A stretch of 64,000 bases of DNA, taken from Kribbella sindirgiensis. GTDB taxonomy: Bacteria > Actinomycetota > Actinomycetes > Propionibacteriales > Kribbellaceae. Each line of letters begins with the position of its first letter. Within the stretch, counting starts at the first letter, position 1. Location of the stretch: the NCBI RefSeq assembly GCF_004331435.1, contig NZ_SJKA01000023.1, positions 47,445 through 111,444 of the forward strand. Direction: 5' to 3'. A program made the translations under genes and the position numbers. The notes under the pieces are model-generated. The model was not told where the DNA came from. It saw nothing but the letters and a program-made list of their open reading frames with translations, and made no database searches. Below are positions 8,291 through 17,392 of this stretch, one piece after another.

Positions 8291-8386
8291 GTTGCGTACT
8301 GCAACGACCGCGGCCGGGCGGACGTGGACGGCGCCGTACCACCGAGTTACGGCGCACCACGACTGCCCGGCCGGTTGTCGCCAGGG

Positions 8387-8542
8387 TCAGGCGTTGGCTG
8401 CTTCCTTGACCCGGGTCTTGAGGCGATCGCGGACCTCTTCCGGCGTGTACGCACGGCGCTTCCGCTCGCCCCGGGCGATCACGACCCCCGTCGCGGCGAC
8501 GCCGACGAGTCCCGCAAGCCCTACCACCTTCCATACCTTCAT
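8387..8542 (-). CDS. Small single-pass membrane protein
   Basis: 51 aa, start ATG 8542, stop 8387-8389. One hydrophobic segment (VVGLAGLVGVAATGVVIA, residues 6-23) is followed by a basic stop-transfer RGERKRR and a charged helix (TPEEVRDRLKTRVKEA). This layout is typical of short actinobacterial inner-membrane proteins of unknown function. A TAGGTT -10-like box ends 7 bases before the ATG, suggesting a leaderless transcript. The gene is divergent from the 8561 gene. Confidence 0.65.
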   Translation of the reverse strand: MKVWKVVGLAGLVGVAATGVVIARGERKRRAYTPEEVRDRLKTRVKEAANA

Positions 8543-8548
8543 GCCGAC

Positions 8549-8555
8549 TAACCTA
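8549..8555. promoter_or_regulatory. Shared bidirectional -10 element of two leaderless genes
   Basis: TAACCTA reads as TAACCT on the plus strand, 6 bases before GTG 8561, and as TAGGTT on the minus strand, 7 bases before ATG 8542. Both distances match leaderless actinobacterial promoters, whose -10 box ends about 7 bases before the start. Overlapping divergent -10 elements would make the two promoters compete. Confidence 0.45.
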
Positions 8556-8560
8556 GCGAC

Positions 8561-9196
8561 GTGACCAGCCGGATTTCACTGGATGACGCTACGGAACTGA
8601 CACGAACAGGTGACATTTGGCTGTTCCGCGGTGGGAGCGCCGCGGATCGCGCCATTCAGATGACCACCAACAGCCCGGTCAACCACGTCGGGATGGCGGT
8701 CGTCGTCGAGGACCTCCCGCCGCTGATGTGGCACGCGGAGCTGGGTCGCTCGCTCCCGGACATGTGGACCGGCCAGCACCAGCGCGGTGCGCAGCTGCAC
8801 AACCTGCGCGACGCGGTGCTGGTGTGGGCCCGCAAGTACGGTCAGCAAGCCTGGCTGCGGCAGCTCGATCATCCCGTCACGCGGGAGATGGAGGACGCGG
8901 TACTGCGGACCGTCGCCCGCCTGGACGGTACGCCGTTCCCGTCGACGGCCCGGCTCGCGTCGCGCTGGGTCCGCGGACGGGTGCCGGCGATTCGTCGCGG
9001 ATCGCGTGAGCTCGAGCTGGAGTCGGCGTACTGCGCCGAGGTGGTCGCGGTGACGTACGAGGAAATGGGACTGCTGCGCGGGCGGAAGCTCAACTGGTAC
9101 GACCCGGGGCGGTTCTGGAGCGGCGACGAACTCCAGCTGGCGCGCGGCGCGCGGCTGGGCGAGGAGATCGAGGTCCACATCCCGTCCGATACCTGA
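8561..9196 (+). CDS. Permuted papain-like (YiiX/NlpC-P60 type) amidase-fold protein
   Basis: 211 aa, GTG start, probably leaderless. The N-terminal GDIWLFRGGSAADRAIQ ... PVNHVGMAVVV carries the conserved GD(I/L) and the catalytic-type His (NHVG). The Cys follows late in the protein, in SAYCAEVVAVTYEEMG. A His-before-Cys order is the circularly permuted papain-like fold of YiiX/YebB proteins. Members act as amidases or hydrolases on peptidoglycan or lipids; the substrate here is unknown. No signal peptide, so it is likely cytoplasmic. Confidence 0.7.
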   Translation: MTSRISLDDATELTRTGDIWLFRGGSAADRAIQMTTNSPVNHVGMAVVVEDLPPLMWHAELGRSLPDMWTGQHQRGAQLHNLRDAVLVWARKYGQQAWLRQLDHPVTREMEDAVLRTVARLDGTPFPSTARLASRWVRGRVPAIRRGSRELELESAYCAEVVAVTYEEMGLLRGRKLNWYDPGRFWSGDELQLARGARLGEEIEVHIPSDT

Positions 9197-9265
9197 CGTG
9201 ACGGAAACTGTCGGCGGCGTGTGATTGGGTTGTCTCAGTCGGTCAGCGAGCCGGAGGAGGCCTGG

Positions 9266-10498
<1,233 letters not shown>

Positions 10499-10508
10499 GG
10501 TGCTCGGC

Positions 10509-11030
10509 GTGGAGCTTGTGGAGCTGGGCCGGCGCATCTACTCGACTGCTCATCTGACCGGGGAGTTCGTCCTGCGGTCGGGGCAGACGACGAACGAGTA
10601 CTTCGACAAGTACCGGTTCGAGGCTGACCCGGTGCTGCTGGACACGGTCGCAGAGGCGATGGTTCCGCTGGTGCCCGCGGGCACCGAGGTGCTGGCCGGT
10701 CTGGAGATGGGCGGGATCCCGGTGGTGACCGCGCTCGCGCGTCATACCGGTTTGCCATGCGCGTTCGTCCGCAAGCAGGCAAAGCCGTACGGGACCGCCC
10801 GGCTCGCCGAGGGTGCTGAGATTGCCGGCCGAGTGGTGACGATCGTCGAGGACGTGGTCACCACGGGCGGCCAGATCGTGCTGTCCACCACCGAGCTCCG
10901 CGCGCTCGGCGCCAACATCACCGACGCCCTGTGCGTCATCAACCGCAACCCGGACACCCCCGCCCCACTCACCGAAGCCGGCCTGACCCTGCACGCCCTT
11001 CTCAAGAGCGAAGACCTCTCCGAGGGTTAA
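10509..11030 (+). CDS. pyrE: Orotate phosphoribosyltransferase
   Basis: 173 aa; transfers phosphoribose from PRPP to orotate to give OMP in de novo pyrimidine synthesis. The PRPP-binding motif VTIVEDVVTTGGQ is near residue 112, and the flexible-loop segment RKQAKPYGT is present. ETNGIPVV-like GLEMGGIPVVTALA aligns with the substrate-binding region. The start is taken at GTG 10509, with AAGG 8 bases upstream; GTG 10500 is an alternative. It lies alone, away from other pyr genes, which is common in actinomycetes. TAA shares the TTAA tetranucleotide with the convergent AraC gene. Confidence 0.88.
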   Translation: MELVELGRRIYSTAHLTGEFVLRSGQTTNEYFDKYRFEADPVLLDTVAEAMVPLVPAGTEVLAGLEMGGIPVVTALARHTGLPCAFVRKQAKPYGTARLAEGAEIAGRVVTIVEDVVTTGGQIVLSTTELRALGANITDALCVINRNPDTPAPLTEAGLTLHALLKSEDLSEG

Positions 11031-11968
11031 CTGCTGCGCCACTCGCGCGGGGTGACACCGTAAGCCCGGCGGAAGCGTCGGGTGAAGTGGGCCGCGTCGT
11101 CGAATCCCCAGCGTGCCGCGATGACCGCGACCGGGAGGTGCCGGCTCGCCGGATCGGTGAGTTGCCGCGCGGCGCCCTTCAGCCGCTCCGTGATCAGCCA
11201 CTGTTCGAGGCTGCGGTGATGCTCGGCGAACAGCTTGTACAGGTAACGGACCGACACGTTGTGGGCCGCCGCGATCTGCGCGGGACCGAGCGCCGGATCC
11301 CGCAGATGCCGCCGCATGTACCAAGTGATGCGAGAGAACAGTACGTCGGCCAGCGCGGGCGGCTCGCTGTCGCCGTCCGCGGCGGATGTGAGCAATGCGC
11401 GGACGAGCTGCGTGGTGGCGTCGCCGATCATCGCGGCCGACGGAGTGTCGTGCAGCGACTCGAGGATCCCCGGCAGCGCGGTGAGATGGTTCAGGACGAG
11501 GTCGTACACCGGGCTGCTCGGCAGCCGGGAAGCCGCCGCACGGATCGTCTCGACGCTGAGCCCGAGATCTGCGTAGTCGATCTGGAACGCCTGCGACGCG
11601 CCGATCCCGCTCCAGGCGAAGTCGTACGGCGCGGTGAGGTCGACGAGCATCAGCTCACCGGTCCGGACCCGCCGATCGTGGCCGCCCTGACTGAACACGC
11701 CTGACCCGGTCACCTGCACCGCGAGGGCCAGGCGCTCCGGGCCGCCGATGCGGACATGCTTCGGCGTCCGGACGAGACGGATCCCGGAGCCCTCGTTGCG
11801 GAACAGGTCCGGGGTGCCGAGCTGCCAGAAGTCCATCCGTGCGTGGACGTCGCCACCCGGGTCCTCGTGCTCGACGCGCGACGGCACGCTCGCGGACATC
11901 ATCGCCGAGTAGAACGCCTCGGCCCGGTCCCGCCGCGGCAGCACAGCGGTATTGAGCAGCACGGCCAT
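11027..11968 (-). CDS. AraC family transcriptional regulator
   Basis: 313 aa. ATG 11968 is preceded by GGAGGGGG at 5 bases, which decides the start over an upstream in-frame ATG. Residues ~30-190 are a cupin-like AraC-binding domain (RLALAVQVTGSGVFSQGG, LMLVDLTAPYDF). Residues ~215-313 are the double HTH: LGPAQIAAAHNVSVRYLYKLF and VAVIAARWGFDDAAHFTRRF followed by the GVTPREWR signature. It is divergent from the hydrolase pair at 12111, which it may control through the 142-base gap; the effector is unknown. Confidence 0.88.
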   Translation of the reverse strand: MAVLLNTAVLPRRDRAEAFYSAMMSASVPSRVEHEDPGGDVHARMDFWQLGTPDLFRNEGSGIRLVRTPKHVRIGGPERLALAVQVTGSGVFSQGGHDRRVRTGELMLVDLTAPYDFAWSGIGASQAFQIDYADLGLSVETIRAAASRLPSSPVYDLVLNHLTALPGILESLHDTPSAAMIGDATTQLVRALLTSAADGDSEPPALADVLFSRITWYMRRHLRDPALGPAQIAAAHNVSVRYLYKLFAEHHRSLEQWLITERLKGAARQLTDPASRHLPVAVIAARWGFDDAAHFTRRFRRAYGVTPREWRSS

Positions 11969-12110
11969 CTTGCCCCCTCCACCACCCCTGGCGATCTGGT
12001 GGGCGAACTGTGCACACACAGCCCAGATCCGTGCAGACAGATCCTACCGAGCACGACGTACCGGCCACTACGGTTTCGGCAAACCCGGTGGGAGGGAAGG
12101 GGACGCGATC

Positions 12111-12905
12111 ATGCCTGCTGACACCATCGTGCTGGTGCACGGTTTCTGGGTGACACCGCGGAGCTGGGAGCACTGGATCAGCCACTACGAGGCGCGCGGG
12201 TTCCGCGTGCTGGCGCCGGCGTACCCGGGATTCGAGGTCGAGGTGGAGGCGTTGAACGCCGACCCCGGGCCGATCCTGAAGGTGACCGTACCGGCCATCA
12301 TCGAGCACCTCGAGTCGGTGATCCGCGAACTCGATCAGCCGCCGATCATCATCGGTCACTCGGCCGGCGGGGCGTTCACGCAGATCCTGCTCGACCACGG
12401 CTGCGGCGCCGCCGGGGTCGCGATGAACTCGGCGCCGACCGAAGGCGTCAAGGTGGTGCCGTTGTCGCAGGTGAAGTCGACGTTCCCGGTGCTGAAGAGC
12501 CCGGCGAACCGGCACAAGGCGATCCCGCTGTCCTTCGACGAGTGGAAGTACGCGTTCACGAACACGTTCGACGACGACGAGGCCCGGGCGCTGTACGAGC
12601 GGTACGCCATCCCGGCGAACGGCGGGATCCTGTGGGGCAGTGTGCTGGCGAACTTCCAGCCCGGTCACCAGGACACCTGGGTCGACTACCGCAACGACGC
12701 CCGCGCGCCGCTGCTGTTCGTCTCCGGTTCCGAGGACCACATCATGCCGCCCGAGGTCCAGCGCTCGAACGCGAAGCACTACAAGTCGAACACGATCACC
12801 GAGATCCGTGAGTACGACGGGTACGCGCATCTCCTGCCCGCGCAGAAGGGGTGGGAGCGGATCGCGGACGAGGTCCTCGACTGGGCTGTGCAGCACGCGT
12901 CGTGA
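12111..12905 (+). CDS. Alpha/beta hydrolase
   Basis: 264 aa. The start at ATG 12111 follows GGGAGGGAAGGGGACG. TIVLVHGFW gives the oxyanion-hole region, GHSAGG the nucleophile elbow (Ser ~81), SGSEDH the Asp and YAHLLP the catalytic His. The family covers esterases, lactonases and epoxide hydrolases; the substrate is not evident. GTGA overlap with the downstream MBL-fold gene implies a two-gene operon. Confidence 0.85.
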   Translation: MPADTIVLVHGFWVTPRSWEHWISHYEARGFRVLAPAYPGFEVEVEALNADPGPILKVTVPAIIEHLESVIRELDQPPIIIGHSAGGAFTQILLDHGCGAAGVAMNSAPTEGVKVVPLSQVKSTFPVLKSPANRHKAIPLSFDEWKYAFTNTFDDDEARALYERYAIPANGGILWGSVLANFQPGHQDTWVDYRNDARAPLLFVSGSEDHIMPPEVQRSNAKHYKSNTITEIREYDGYAHLLPAQKGWERIADEVLDWAVQHAS

Positions 12906-13681
12906 GCGAGGCGCGGATCACCCACATCGGCGGTCCGACGACATTGATCGAGGTCGACGGCTGGCGGCTGCTCACCGACCCGACGTTCGACCCACCGGGC
13001 CGGCGCTACGCGTTCGGCTGGGGCTCGGCGTCCCGGAAGCTGGTGGGACCGGCGGTCGCGGTCGACGAGTTGCCACCGGTCGACGCCGTACTGCTCACAC
13101 ACGACCAGCACGCGGACAACCTGGACGACGCCGGGCGGGCCCTGCTGCCGTCGGTCGGGGCGGTGGTCACGACCGCGAGCGGTGCCAAGCGGCTCGGAGG
13201 CGGTGCGGTCGGGTTGCTGCCGTGGGCCGTTCACACCCTACGGCGGAGCGGCCTGCCGCCGCTGGAGATCACTGCGACGCCCTGCCGGCACGGGCCGCCG
13301 CTCAGCCGTCGGATCACCGGTGATGTCGTCGGCTTCGCTCTGCGGTGGCCGGGGCAGGAGCACGGCGTCCTGTGGATCACCGGAGACTCGGTGCTGTACG
13401 GCGGTCTGCGGCAGGTCGGCACGCGCTTCGACGTGGGTACGGTGCTGCTGCACCTCGGCGGCGTGCAGTTCGGAGTCAGCGGCCCGCTGCGGTACACGAT
13501 GACCGGCGCGGACGGCGTGGAGTTGTGTTCGCTGCTCAAGCCGCGCACGGTCGTCCCGGTGCACTACGAGGGCTGGAGCCACTTCCGTCAGGGGCGTGAC
13601 GGCGTCGAAGCGGCGTTCTCGACTGCGGGGCCGGAACTCAGCTGGCTCGACCTCGGAAAGCCGGGAACGGTGCTGGTCTAG
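12902..13681 (+). CDS. MBL-fold metal-dependent hydrolase (UlaG-like)
   Basis: 259 aa, GTG start overlapping the hydrolase stop. The beta-lactamase-fold signature is THDQHADN (HxxHxDN variant of HxHxDH), with CRHGP and WITGDSVLY supplying later ligands and PVHYEGW the last His. The start THIGGPTTLIEVDGWRLLTDPTFD is typical of UlaG/RomA-like hydrolases. Lactonase or phosphodiesterase activity is likely; the specific substrate is unknown. Confidence 0.82.
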   Translation: MSEARITHIGGPTTLIEVDGWRLLTDPTFDPPGRRYAFGWGSASRKLVGPAVAVDELPPVDAVLLTHDQHADNLDDAGRALLPSVGAVVTTASGAKRLGGGAVGLLPWAVHTLRRSGLPPLEITATPCRHGPPLSRRITGDVVGFALRWPGQEHGVLWITGDSVLYGGLRQVGTRFDVGTVLLHLGGVQFGVSGPLRYTMTGADGVELCSLLKPRTVVPVHYEGWSHFRQGRDGVEAAFSTAGPELSWLDLGKPGTVLV

Positions 13682-13684
13682 GCC

Positions 13685-13939
13685 CTAGTCCTCGTTGGGG
13701 AGGGACTCGATTTCGAAGCGGAGTTGTTTGCCGGAGCGGATGCGTTCGATCGCGGACAGGCAGGCGTCGTCGCTCATCTCGACGCCGATCTCGCCGAGCT
13801 TGTGGCGCAGCACCCGGGCCGCGTCCTCGGCGGAACGGGCGCTGGACTCGTTGATCGCCTCGATCGTGGTGGCGGTGAGCCGCTCGCGAATGTCCGGGTG
13901 CGTCTGGTGGATCTCGTGAGTGATCCGGAACTCGGTCAT
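13685..13939 (-). CDS. Hypothetical helical protein
   Basis: 84 aa, unknown family. Mostly helical and charged (DIRERLTATTIEAINESSARSAEDAARVLRHKL), ending in a beta-like RFEIESLPNED. AGGGAGAG lies upstream of the ATG. It converges on the MBL gene with 3 bases between the two stops. Confidence 0.6.
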   Translation of the reverse strand: MTEFRITHEIHQTHPDIRERLTATTIEAINESSARSAEDAARVLRHKLGEIGVEMSDDACLSAIERIRSGKQLRFEIESLPNED

Positions 13940-14000
13940 CGCGCTCTCCCTGGTGCTCCCCGCGCCGATTTGTGCACCCCCAAGACTAGTGCGCCGGACC

Positions 14001-14489
14001 TCAGCCGAGGACTCGCTGAACGAAACTCTCCAGGCGAGTCGCGAGACGTTCCGCCCGTACGTCCGGACCGGCTGTTTCGCCCTGCGGCAGGTCGAGTTCC
14101 TTCAGGCCGCGGATGTACAGCGAGCAGGCCAGGTCGGCGCAGATGTACATGCCGACCGTGTTGCCCTCCCGCCCGGCCGAACCCGCCCGCCGGGCCACGA
14201 ACAGCGCGACGTCGCTGACGTGGTGCGCGGTGTTGCACAGGTCGCACAGTCCGGCGAACCGGCGCGCGGCGCCCGACGTCTGCGTGCTGACCGCGATCCC
14301 GGTGACACCCGACTCCCGTCGTACGACGAGGTACCCGCGGTTCGGCGCCTTGCCGTCGCGCCAGCCGAGGAAGTCCAACGGCTCCCAGTCCAGCTCCGCG
14401 AACCTCGCCGGCAGCGCCATCGCCTTGACCTGGCTCTTGGACGAATTGACGAACGAGCGCCTGATGTCCTCGGCGCTGAGCGGTTCCAC
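14001..14489 (-). CDS. FBP-domain (EF-G-binding, treble-clef zinc finger) protein
   Basis: 162 aa. GTG 14489 is preceded by GGAGG at 6 bases, favouring it over the more upstream GTG 14513. EPLSAEDIRRSFVNSSKSQVKAMALP is the helical N-terminal part of FBP/FusB-like proteins, and CDLCNT (CxxC) with the later C-x-DLAC-type cysteine supplies the zinc site. Relatives (FusB) bind EF-G and rescue ribosomes from fusidic acid; in actinomycetes the function is mostly untested. It is divergent from yceI. Confidence 0.75.
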   Translation of the reverse strand: MEPLSAEDIRRSFVNSSKSQVKAMALPARFAELDWEPLDFLGWRDGKAPNRGYLVVRRESGVTGIAVSTQTSGAARRFAGLCDLCNTAHHVSDVALFVARRAGSAGREGNTVGMYICADLACSLYIRGLKELDLPQGETAGPDVRAERLATRLESFVQRVLG

Positions 14490-14602
14490 GACGGTCCTCC
14501 GATCCTCGACCACACATGAGACAAGGCGGGCCGCGCGCGGCGCAAGCGGATTTGGGACACGCCGGGGCGGAGTGGACTTCCGAGCGTTAAGGGTGAACTC
14601 TG

Positions 14603-14622
14603 TACTATCTAAACTTCAACTA
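14603..14622. promoter_or_regulatory. AT-rich promoter/operator before the YceI gene
   Basis: An AT-rich island in otherwise very GC-rich DNA. TACTAT (14603-14608) fits a -10 box. On the minus strand the segment begins TAGTTGAAGTTTAGA, with TTGAA as one arm and an imperfect second arm, as in MarR-type operators. No MarR gene is adjacent, so the operator reading is tentative. Confidence 0.3.
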
Positions 14623-14642
14623 CCTTTCTGGAGGAATCCGCG

Positions 14643-15194
14643 ATGTCCAGCGAGTACGCCGCCCTCAGCGGTGACTACACCCTCGACGCCTCCCACACCC
14701 GGATCGGCTTCAGCGCCCGGCATGCGATGGTGACCAAGGTTCGGGGCGCGTTCGACGAGTTCGAGGGCTCGTTCCACATCGACGGCGAGAACCCGGCGAA
14801 CTCGTCCGGGAAGGTGACGATCCAGGCGAAGAGCATCAACACGCGCAACAGCCAGCGCGACGAGCACCTGCGCAGCAACGACTTCCTCGCGATGGACGAG
14901 AACCCGGAGATCACGTTCGTGTCGACCGCGGTGAAGGCGGCCGGCGACGCCGAGTTCGTGGTGACCGGTGACCTGTCGATCCGCGGCGTCACCAAGTCGG
15001 TCGACGTCACCTTCGAGTACACCGGCGCGGCGACCGACCCGTTCGGCAACCAGCGGGTCGGCCTCGAGGGCTCGGTCGTGATCAACCGCAAGGACTTCGG
15101 CGTCAGCTGGAACGCGGCGCTCGAGGGCGGCGGCGTCCTGGTCAGCGAGAAGGTCACGCTGGAGCTCGAGGTCTCGGCGATCAAGAACGCCTGA
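14643..15194 (+). CDS. YceI family protein
   Basis: 183 aa lipocalin-like beta-barrel. GGAGGA lies 7 bases upstream of the ATG. SGDYTLDASHTRIGFSARHAMVTKVRGAF is the characteristic first part, and SIRGVTKSVDVTFEY the conserved central strand; the end VSEKVTLELEVSAIK is also typical. Family members bind isoprenoid or amphiphilic molecules. No signal peptide is present, so this copy is cytoplasmic, as is usual in actinobacteria. It is followed immediately by a strong terminator. Confidence 0.9.
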   Translation: MSSEYAALSGDYTLDASHTRIGFSARHAMVTKVRGAFDEFEGSFHIDGENPANSSGKVTIQAKSINTRNSQRDEHLRSNDFLAMDENPEITFVSTAVKAAGDAEFVVTGDLSIRGVTKSVDVTFEYTGAATDPFGNQRVGLEGSVVINRKDFGVSWNAALEGGGVLVSEKVTLELEVSAIKNA

Positions 15195-15197
15195 CAG

Positions 15198-15259
15198 AGA
15201 ACAAGCGCCGGGGACTTGGGACAGCTCATGCGCTGTTCCAAGTCCCCGCGGCCTGTTCT
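15198..15259 (+). terminator. Strong hairpin terminator after YceI gene
   Basis: Inner stem GGGGACTTGGGACAGC (15210-15225) pairs with GCTGTTCCAAGTCCCC (15232-15247), 15 of 16 positions matching, around a 6-base loop. Outer arms AGAACA (15198-15203) and TGTTCT (15254-15259) pair too. It begins 4 bases after the stop codon. Confidence 0.7.
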
Positions 15260-15297
15260 GGGTTCCGGGCGCGGATGCCGGGCGGCGGGTGCGTGGG

Positions 15298-15786
15298 TCA
15301 GGCGTGGCGGGTGGTTTGCTGGAGGAGCGACTCGACGGCCTGGCGGAGTTCGGTGTCGTGGTGCGGGCCGGACCAGACCAGGATGCGGCCCTTGTCGCCG
15401 AGCTTGGTGCTGATCAGGTCGCGCGCGGGCGTGGGGTCGCCCTGGTTCACCAGTACGACGAGACGCCGGCCGTCGCGCTGCAGCCGGTCGAGCAGTGGCG
15501 GGAGGGTCGAGCCGCGGAACAGGCCGGGGTCGCTCTTGACCTTCGTCTCGATCATCACGCCGCGGCCGCGGACCACCAGCAGGAAGTCGGCGCGGTCCCG
15601 GGTGAACTCGCGGTCGTGGTAGATCCGCGCCTTCGGCCACAGGCGTTGCAGCGCCGCGTCGACCTCGGCGTCGTACCGCGCCGAGAGCCGGCTGATCCTG
15701 GAACTGGTACCTCGCGGCCGGAACGATTCCGGCGTACGGCGGCGGCTGCGGAACGGCAGCCAACGCCCGATACTCGTGTCGATCAT
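15298..15786 (-). CDS. PD-(D/E)XK-like nuclease-fold protein
   Basis: 162 aa, no clear family name. Residues ~60-80 (ARIYHDREFTRDRADFLLVV) followed by GVMIETKVK give the D...ExK spacing of restriction-endonuclease-like folds (NERD/Mrr type). RLVVLVNQGDPTPARD and RILVWSG form later strands. The N-terminus is basic (FRSRRRTPESFRPRG). The gene stands alone, with no methylase or partner nearby. Interspersed repeat copy 2 lies 20 bases upstream of its start, in the promoter region. Confidence 0.55.
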   Translation of the reverse strand: MIDTSIGRWLPFRSRRRTPESFRPRGTSSRISRLSARYDAEVDAALQRLWPKARIYHDREFTRDRADFLLVVRGRGVMIETKVKSDPGLFRGSTLPPLLDRLQRDGRRLVVLVNQGDPTPARDLISTKLGDKGRILVWSGPHHDTELRQAVESLLQQTTRHA

Positions 15787-15805
15787 CGGTGGACCCCTCG
15801 ACCCG

Positions 15806-15968
15806 GGGCGTGTCTCCCGGTCCCACGCCTACTGCGGGGCACTCGGCACGGCACCTCGCCGCACGGGTGCGAAGGCCACGATGCTCCGCATCGAGACCTT
15901 CGCCCCCGCACGCCGATGCACCGCACCGAGCACCTCCTCGCGACGGCGTGGGACCGGGAGACACGCCC
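15806..15968. repeat. Interspersed element, full copy 2 with 24-bp perfect inverted ends
   Basis: 163 bp. The left end (15806-15829, beginning GGGCGTGTCTCCCGG) and right end (15945-15968) are exact reverse complements over 24 bp. The interior carries CTACTGCGGGGCACTCGGCA and a second internal palindromic part (GGTGCGAAGG ... CCTTCGCCCC). No ORF could encode a transposase. Related copies are at 8040 and 58540. It is MITE-like or a folded-RNA-type repeat. Confidence 0.8.
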
Positions 15969-16059
15969 AGTCCGGCACTTGTCAGTGAGTCTGCCCGGGC
16001 CGGCGCGGGGGAATCCGGAGGCCGCGCAATCGTGATCCCACTGCCATAAAGCTGGGGGT

Positions 16060-16599
16060 TCAGCAGGCGTTCGGGGTGGTGGTGCCGCCGTCGACGATCC
16101 AGCGGGACTGCTGGTTGAGGACGCGCATCTGGTCGAGCCAGCGGGTCGGGGTGGTGTTCGGGAGGACGCCGCGACCACGGGCGTTCACAGTGCGGGCCGC
16201 CGAGGTGTCGTAGCAGGCACTGACGATGACGCCGTTCGCAGCCAGCGTGCGCTTGGCCCAGAGCACCTTGGTGTTGCCGGTGTTGCGCAGCTTGCGGGTC
16301 CGGAAGTACTTCGCCTGCGCGCTGATCGCCTGGAACATCGCGGGCGTCATCACCGGCTCGAGTTGCTTGGTCTTGCCGCCGCCGCTGCGCATCATCACGT
16401 CGAGCGCGACGCGGTACGAGTAGTACGCGTTCAGTACGGGGTCGTCGGAGCCGACCGCCTCGTCGGTGGTCGTGGTCCGAGCCGCCTTGTGCGCCGGTGG
16501 GGCTGCCGCGGCGACATTGCTGTCGGTCTCGTTGCCGCAGCCGGGGAGCAGCAAAACCGGGGTCAGCGTGGCGGTCACAGCCAGGTTCCGCATGCGCAT
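16060..16599 (-). CDS. Secreted lipoprotein, unknown function
   Basis: 179 aa from ATG 16599; AGGAGG lies 12 bases upstream. Signal peptide MRMRNLAVTATLTPVLLLPGC ends in the lipobox LPGC. A Thr/Ala-rich linker precedes residues ~55-179, which resemble the NTF2-like extracellular domain seen in many actinomycete lipoproteins (VLNAYYSYRVALDVMM ... VIVSACYDTSAARTVNARG ... WIVDGG). Two Cys (CYD and the final C) may form a disulfide. It is divergent from the gene at 16822. Confidence 0.65.
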   Translation of the reverse strand: MRMRNLAVTATLTPVLLLPGCGNETDSNVAAAAPPAHKAARTTTTDEAVGSDDPVLNAYYSYRVALDVMMRSGGGKTKQLEPVMTPAMFQAISAQAKYFRTRKLRNTGNTKVLWAKRTLAANGVIVSACYDTSAARTVNARGRGVLPNTTPTRWLDQMRVLNQQSRWIVDGGTTTPNAC

Positions 16600-16697
16600 G
16601 GTGTCCGAGTACCTCCTGTTGGACTCACCGCTCGCGCCGGCGACGTAGCACGTCTTCGGCACTGACCGTGTAACGCGGCGACACGCATCGTGGTCAC

Positions 16698-16713
16698 TGT
16701 GACCTGGATCACA
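16698..16713. promoter_or_regulatory. CRP-type binding site
   Basis: TGTGACCTGGATCACA matches TGTGA-N6-TCACA exactly. It lies in the divergent intergenic region, 99 bases before the lipoprotein start and 109 before the membrane-protein start, so it could control either. Confidence 0.5.
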
Positions 16714-16821
16714 GGCGACCCCCTACCGGGGTACCGGTTCCGAATCGGCTCCCTGGCGGGAGGTGTGGACGCCCGGGAATTCCTAGCCTCGATCTCAGGA
16801 CTTGAGACCGAGGAGATGACC

Positions 16822-17379
16822 ATGACGGACCTACTCACCCGCCCCAGGGCACACAGCGACGGCCGCGACCGGAGCGTCGAGTGGCCGCGGCGCCTGGGCC
16901 GTTCACTCGTGTACGGCGCTCTGCTGGTGCCGATCGGCATGCAGACGATGGCGGACGCGATGCTGGGCGAGCAGGGGACCGCAGCGAGGCGCTGGCGCCG
17001 TCACGGCGCAGGTGAGGCGCAGTCGATGAGCACTGCGCGGACGTTCGGGTACGGGCTGCTCAGTGCGGTGCTCGGACTGACGTGCTGGTTCGTGATGCTG
17101 CTGATCGTGCTGGCGGTGGTCCGCGGGCCGTTCTGGGGTTTCGTCGAGCACGGTCCGGTACAGCCGGGGACCTGGGGTGGGCCGACGCGAGCCGGCGCGT
17201 GGGCGGCGCACGGCTTGATCGCCGTACCGTGCATCGTCGTGTTCCTGTTCGTGCTGCGCGGCGTTGCGGCTTTGCAGCGGCTCCTGGTGCAGGGAACGCG
17301 CAGCTGGGTGCTTCCGGCAACTATCGTGCTGGCGGCCGGCAGCCTGGCGTTTTTCTGGTCCTGGCTGCAGCAGCTGTGA
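16822..17379 (+). CDS. Membrane protein next to a two-component system
   Basis: 185 aa. ATG 16822 has GAGGAG 6 bases upstream. WPRRLGRSLVYGALLVPIGM is reminiscent of the sensor domain that precedes many actinobacterial histidine kinases. Hydrophobic segments lie near residues 30-45, 75-105, 130-155 and 160-182. It ends 13 bases before the kinase gene and is likely co-transcribed, perhaps as a detached sensory or accessory subunit. Confidence 0.65.
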   Translation: MTDLLTRPRAHSDGRDRSVEWPRRLGRSLVYGALLVPIGMQTMADAMLGEQGTAARRWRRHGAGEAQSMSTARTFGYGLLSAVLGLTCWFVMLLIVLAVVRGPFWGFVEHGPVQPGTWGGPTRAGAWAAHGLIAVPCIVVFLFVLRGVAALQRLLVQGTRSWVLPATIVLAAGSLAFFWSWLQQL

Positions 17380-17392
17380 GTAAGGTCCAACC

